From: Amphirosellinia nigrospora
Taxonomy: Eukaryota > Ascomycota > Sordariomycetes > Xylariales > Xylariaceae
Reading direction: 5' to 3'
Assembly (NCBI GenBank): GCA_004123355.1
Contig: SCHM01000002.1
Location: forward strand, 10,699,569-10,763,568
Length of the DNA: 64,000 nucleotides
The position numbers and the translations under genes were made by a program. The notes beneath the pieces were generated by a model. It was not told where the DNA came from. It worked only from the letters and a program-made list of their open reading frames with translations, and did no database searches. Positions 62,201 to 64,000 of the stretch are shown piece by piece. Each line of letters opens with the position of its first letter. The stretch's first letter is position 1.

Positions 62201-64000
62201 AGTATATATTGCTAATATTTTTTAATTTATAATTAAAAATAATTTTAGTTAATAATAAGCCGATTAATAAACTATTAATTAATTATTAAATAAATTATAA
62301 AAAATAATTAAATAGTATAACTATGCTTAAAATAATTTAAATATTTCGAACTAGCAAATAGTTAATTTATTAAGTTATTATAAAGTAATTTTATTTTATT
62401 AAATAATAAAAAAATAATTAACGTACGGCTAAAATATTAATATTTATTTTTTATAATAATATAATTAAAAATAAATTTAAGTTTAAAATATAAATTTAAA
62501 TTATATAAAATTATTTTAAATTTAATGTTAATTAGTTTTATAACGATATAATTAAAATAGCTAATATTAAAACTTATATTAAAAGCTATATAGCTAACGA
62601 TTTTTTTTTTTATTTTTTATTTAATTATTTTAACGCGTTTATTAACTTAAAAGCTATTTTAAAATATTTTAAAAAATTTATATCGATATTAATTATAATA
62701 AAAAAGCTAAAGCTAATTTTTAATTATTTAGTTTTAATTAATATATATTAGCTAAGTTTTTTAAGTTTTAAATTATTTTTATTTATTTAATTAATAAAAT
62801 TAAACTTAATAAAACTAAATAAAAAAAAAATTTAAAAATAAGTTGTTTTTTAATTAACGATTAAAATTATATTAAAATATTTAAAAAAAATATTAATTTT
62901 AACGTTTATACGAAATATTATTTTTAAATAGTTTATTATTTAATAATAACTAATTATAAATAAAATAAAATTTATAAAAAAAAACGTAAAAGTTTATTAT
63001 TACGATTTTTATTTTTTTATTTTTATTTTTATTTAAATAACTTTTCGTTTTATTTTAAAATTAAATAATAATAATAATAATTTTGCCTAACTATTTAAAC
63101 TTAACGCTAATAAAATATAATAATTAATTTTTAATAGTAAATATTTTAACTATTATTAATAAAAATATATTTTAAAAGAATATTTTTTAAAAAATTAAAC
63201 TTTAATAAATAAAAAACTTAAATTATTATTATTTTAACTATATATAATATATTAAATATTAAGCTAGTAATATATAAAAAAATAAACTTATAATAAATAT
63301 AAAAAAAAAAAATAACTTTAAAAAAATAGCTTTTTTTTTAAAAAAATATTTTTAAAAAATATTATTAGCTATAAAATAAATTTAATAAAAAGTATTTAAA
63401 TAGAAAACTTTTATTATATTTATATTTTATATAATAATAATTTTTTTAATTATAAATAATTTTTTTAAAAATATAAAAATAAATATATATATAAGCGTAA
63501 ACTAATAATTTATAGAAAAAATTATTAAATATTTAATTTTATTATTATTATAGACTTTTTTATTAAAAAAATTATAAAATATAATAATAAAAGCGAAAAA
63601 AATATTAATCGGGTTTTTTATTATTATTAAAATATATAAAAAATTTTTAAAAATAAATTTATAATTATTATTAATTCGATTTATAATATTATTTTAAACA
63701 AGCTATAGTTTAAATATTATAATATTTTACTAGATTATTAATAAAATTATTTAATATTTTTATTTTAGCTATTTTTTAATTATAATATAAAATTATTTAA
63801 TAATAAATAAAATAAATTATAGCTATAATATTTAGCTTATTAATTTAATATTAATTAATAAAATTATAACTTTAAAATTAAAAAAATAATATAATAATAA
63901 TAAAAAAGCGAAATAATGTTTAAAAAATATAAACTAAATATTTATTTTAAAATAATAATCCGGTATAAAAAGATTTCGATAAAATAAATAAATAATATTT
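59215..64000. repeat. RIP-degraded AT-rich block, reaching the right edge
   Basis: Composition changes abruptly to almost pure A/T, with scattered G and C mostly as CG, GC or CT/AG. By eye CpA and TpG are nearly absent and TpA is hugely over-represented, the mark of repeat-induced point mutation, which converts CpA to TpA in duplicated DNA. No open frame of useful length remains. The block therefore once held repeated DNA, most likely transposable elements, but the family can no longer be recognised by reading. It is interrupted by a GC-normal island at 61200-61390. It may be part of a larger AT-rich isochore, a subtelomere or a centromere flank; the window cannot tell. Confidence 0.88.
61200..61390. 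repeat. GC-normal island with hairpin inside the RIP block
   Basis: About 190 bp of ordinary composition retaining many CpA and TpG sites. Its left part is an imperfect palindrome: GTTACGG at 61207-61213 faces CCGTAA at 61258-61263, and inside it GGCTCTGGTGGT faces ACCACTAGCC. The right part has GCAGCTGC palindromes near 61337 and 61371. It escaped RIP, so it was either unique sequence between two mutated repeats or arrived later, for instance as a short MITE-like element. Confidence 0.7.

Noticed and set aside
59215-64000. A recognisable transposon family in the AT-rich block
   Set aside because: RIP has removed nearly all coding signal. I cannot name a family honestly from reading alone.

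Overview
This window is nuclear DNA of a filamentous ascomycete (Pezizomycotina, most likely Sordariomycetes; the order cannot be fixed from sequence alone). Three things point there: short GT-AG introns with CTAAC/CTGAC branch sites, orthologues of many core fungal genes, and an AT-rich block at the right end with the CpA/TpG depletion left by repeat-induced point mutation (RIP). No prokaryotic, plasmid, CRISPR or viral architecture is seen.

From left to right: FAP7 (adenylate kinase 6 type, cut by the left edge, minus); a class V myosin (minus); NAP1 (minus); a P5B-type vacuolar ATPase of the YPK9/ATP13A2 family (plus); RRP9, a U3 snoRNP WD40 protein (minus); PRE1, proteasome beta-4 (plus); DED1 DEAD-box helicase (plus); IES1-like INO80 subunit (plus); a gene-poor 4.1 kb gap; a YOR1-like ABC-C transporter (plus); a single-pass serine-rich membrane protein of the YNL058C/PRM5 type (minus); FCF1 (plus); an MFS monocarboxylate-like transporter (minus); SET1 H3K4 methyltransferase (plus); an unrecognised, possibly cell-cycle protein (minus); tropomyosin (plus); RRP17/NOL12 (minus); then about 4.8 kb of RIP-degraded AT-rich DNA reaching the right edge.

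This is a housekeeping region, not a biosynthetic cluster. Four genes serve ribosome biogenesis (FAP7, RRP9, FCF1, RRP17), three serve chromatin (NAP1, IES1, SET1), and two serve actin-based transport (myosin V and tropomyosin). They are interleaved without obvious co-regulation.

One caution governs how the coding regions should be read. Myosin V, NAP1, the P5 ATPase, DED1, IES1, the ABC transporter, the MFS transporter, SET1 and RRP17 all show one-base reading-frame breaks inside otherwise perfectly conserved protein. Many lie at short homopolymers. DED1 and NAP1 each carry two, and myosin V at least a dozen. So many essential genes cannot all be dead, so these breaks are most simply base-level assembly errors. 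PRE1, FCF1, tropomyosin, the YNL058C-like gene and the gene at 54.7-56.1 kb are clean.

The most interesting biology is in gene structure: FCF1 is cut into 12 exons, several of 10-29 nt; PRE1 has a start codon split by an intron plus a GC-AG intron; RRP9 has a 19-nt exon. Outside genes there are a TACCTAGGTA palindrome recurring between genes and an unmutated GC-normal island inside the RIP block. I found no convincing undescribed system.
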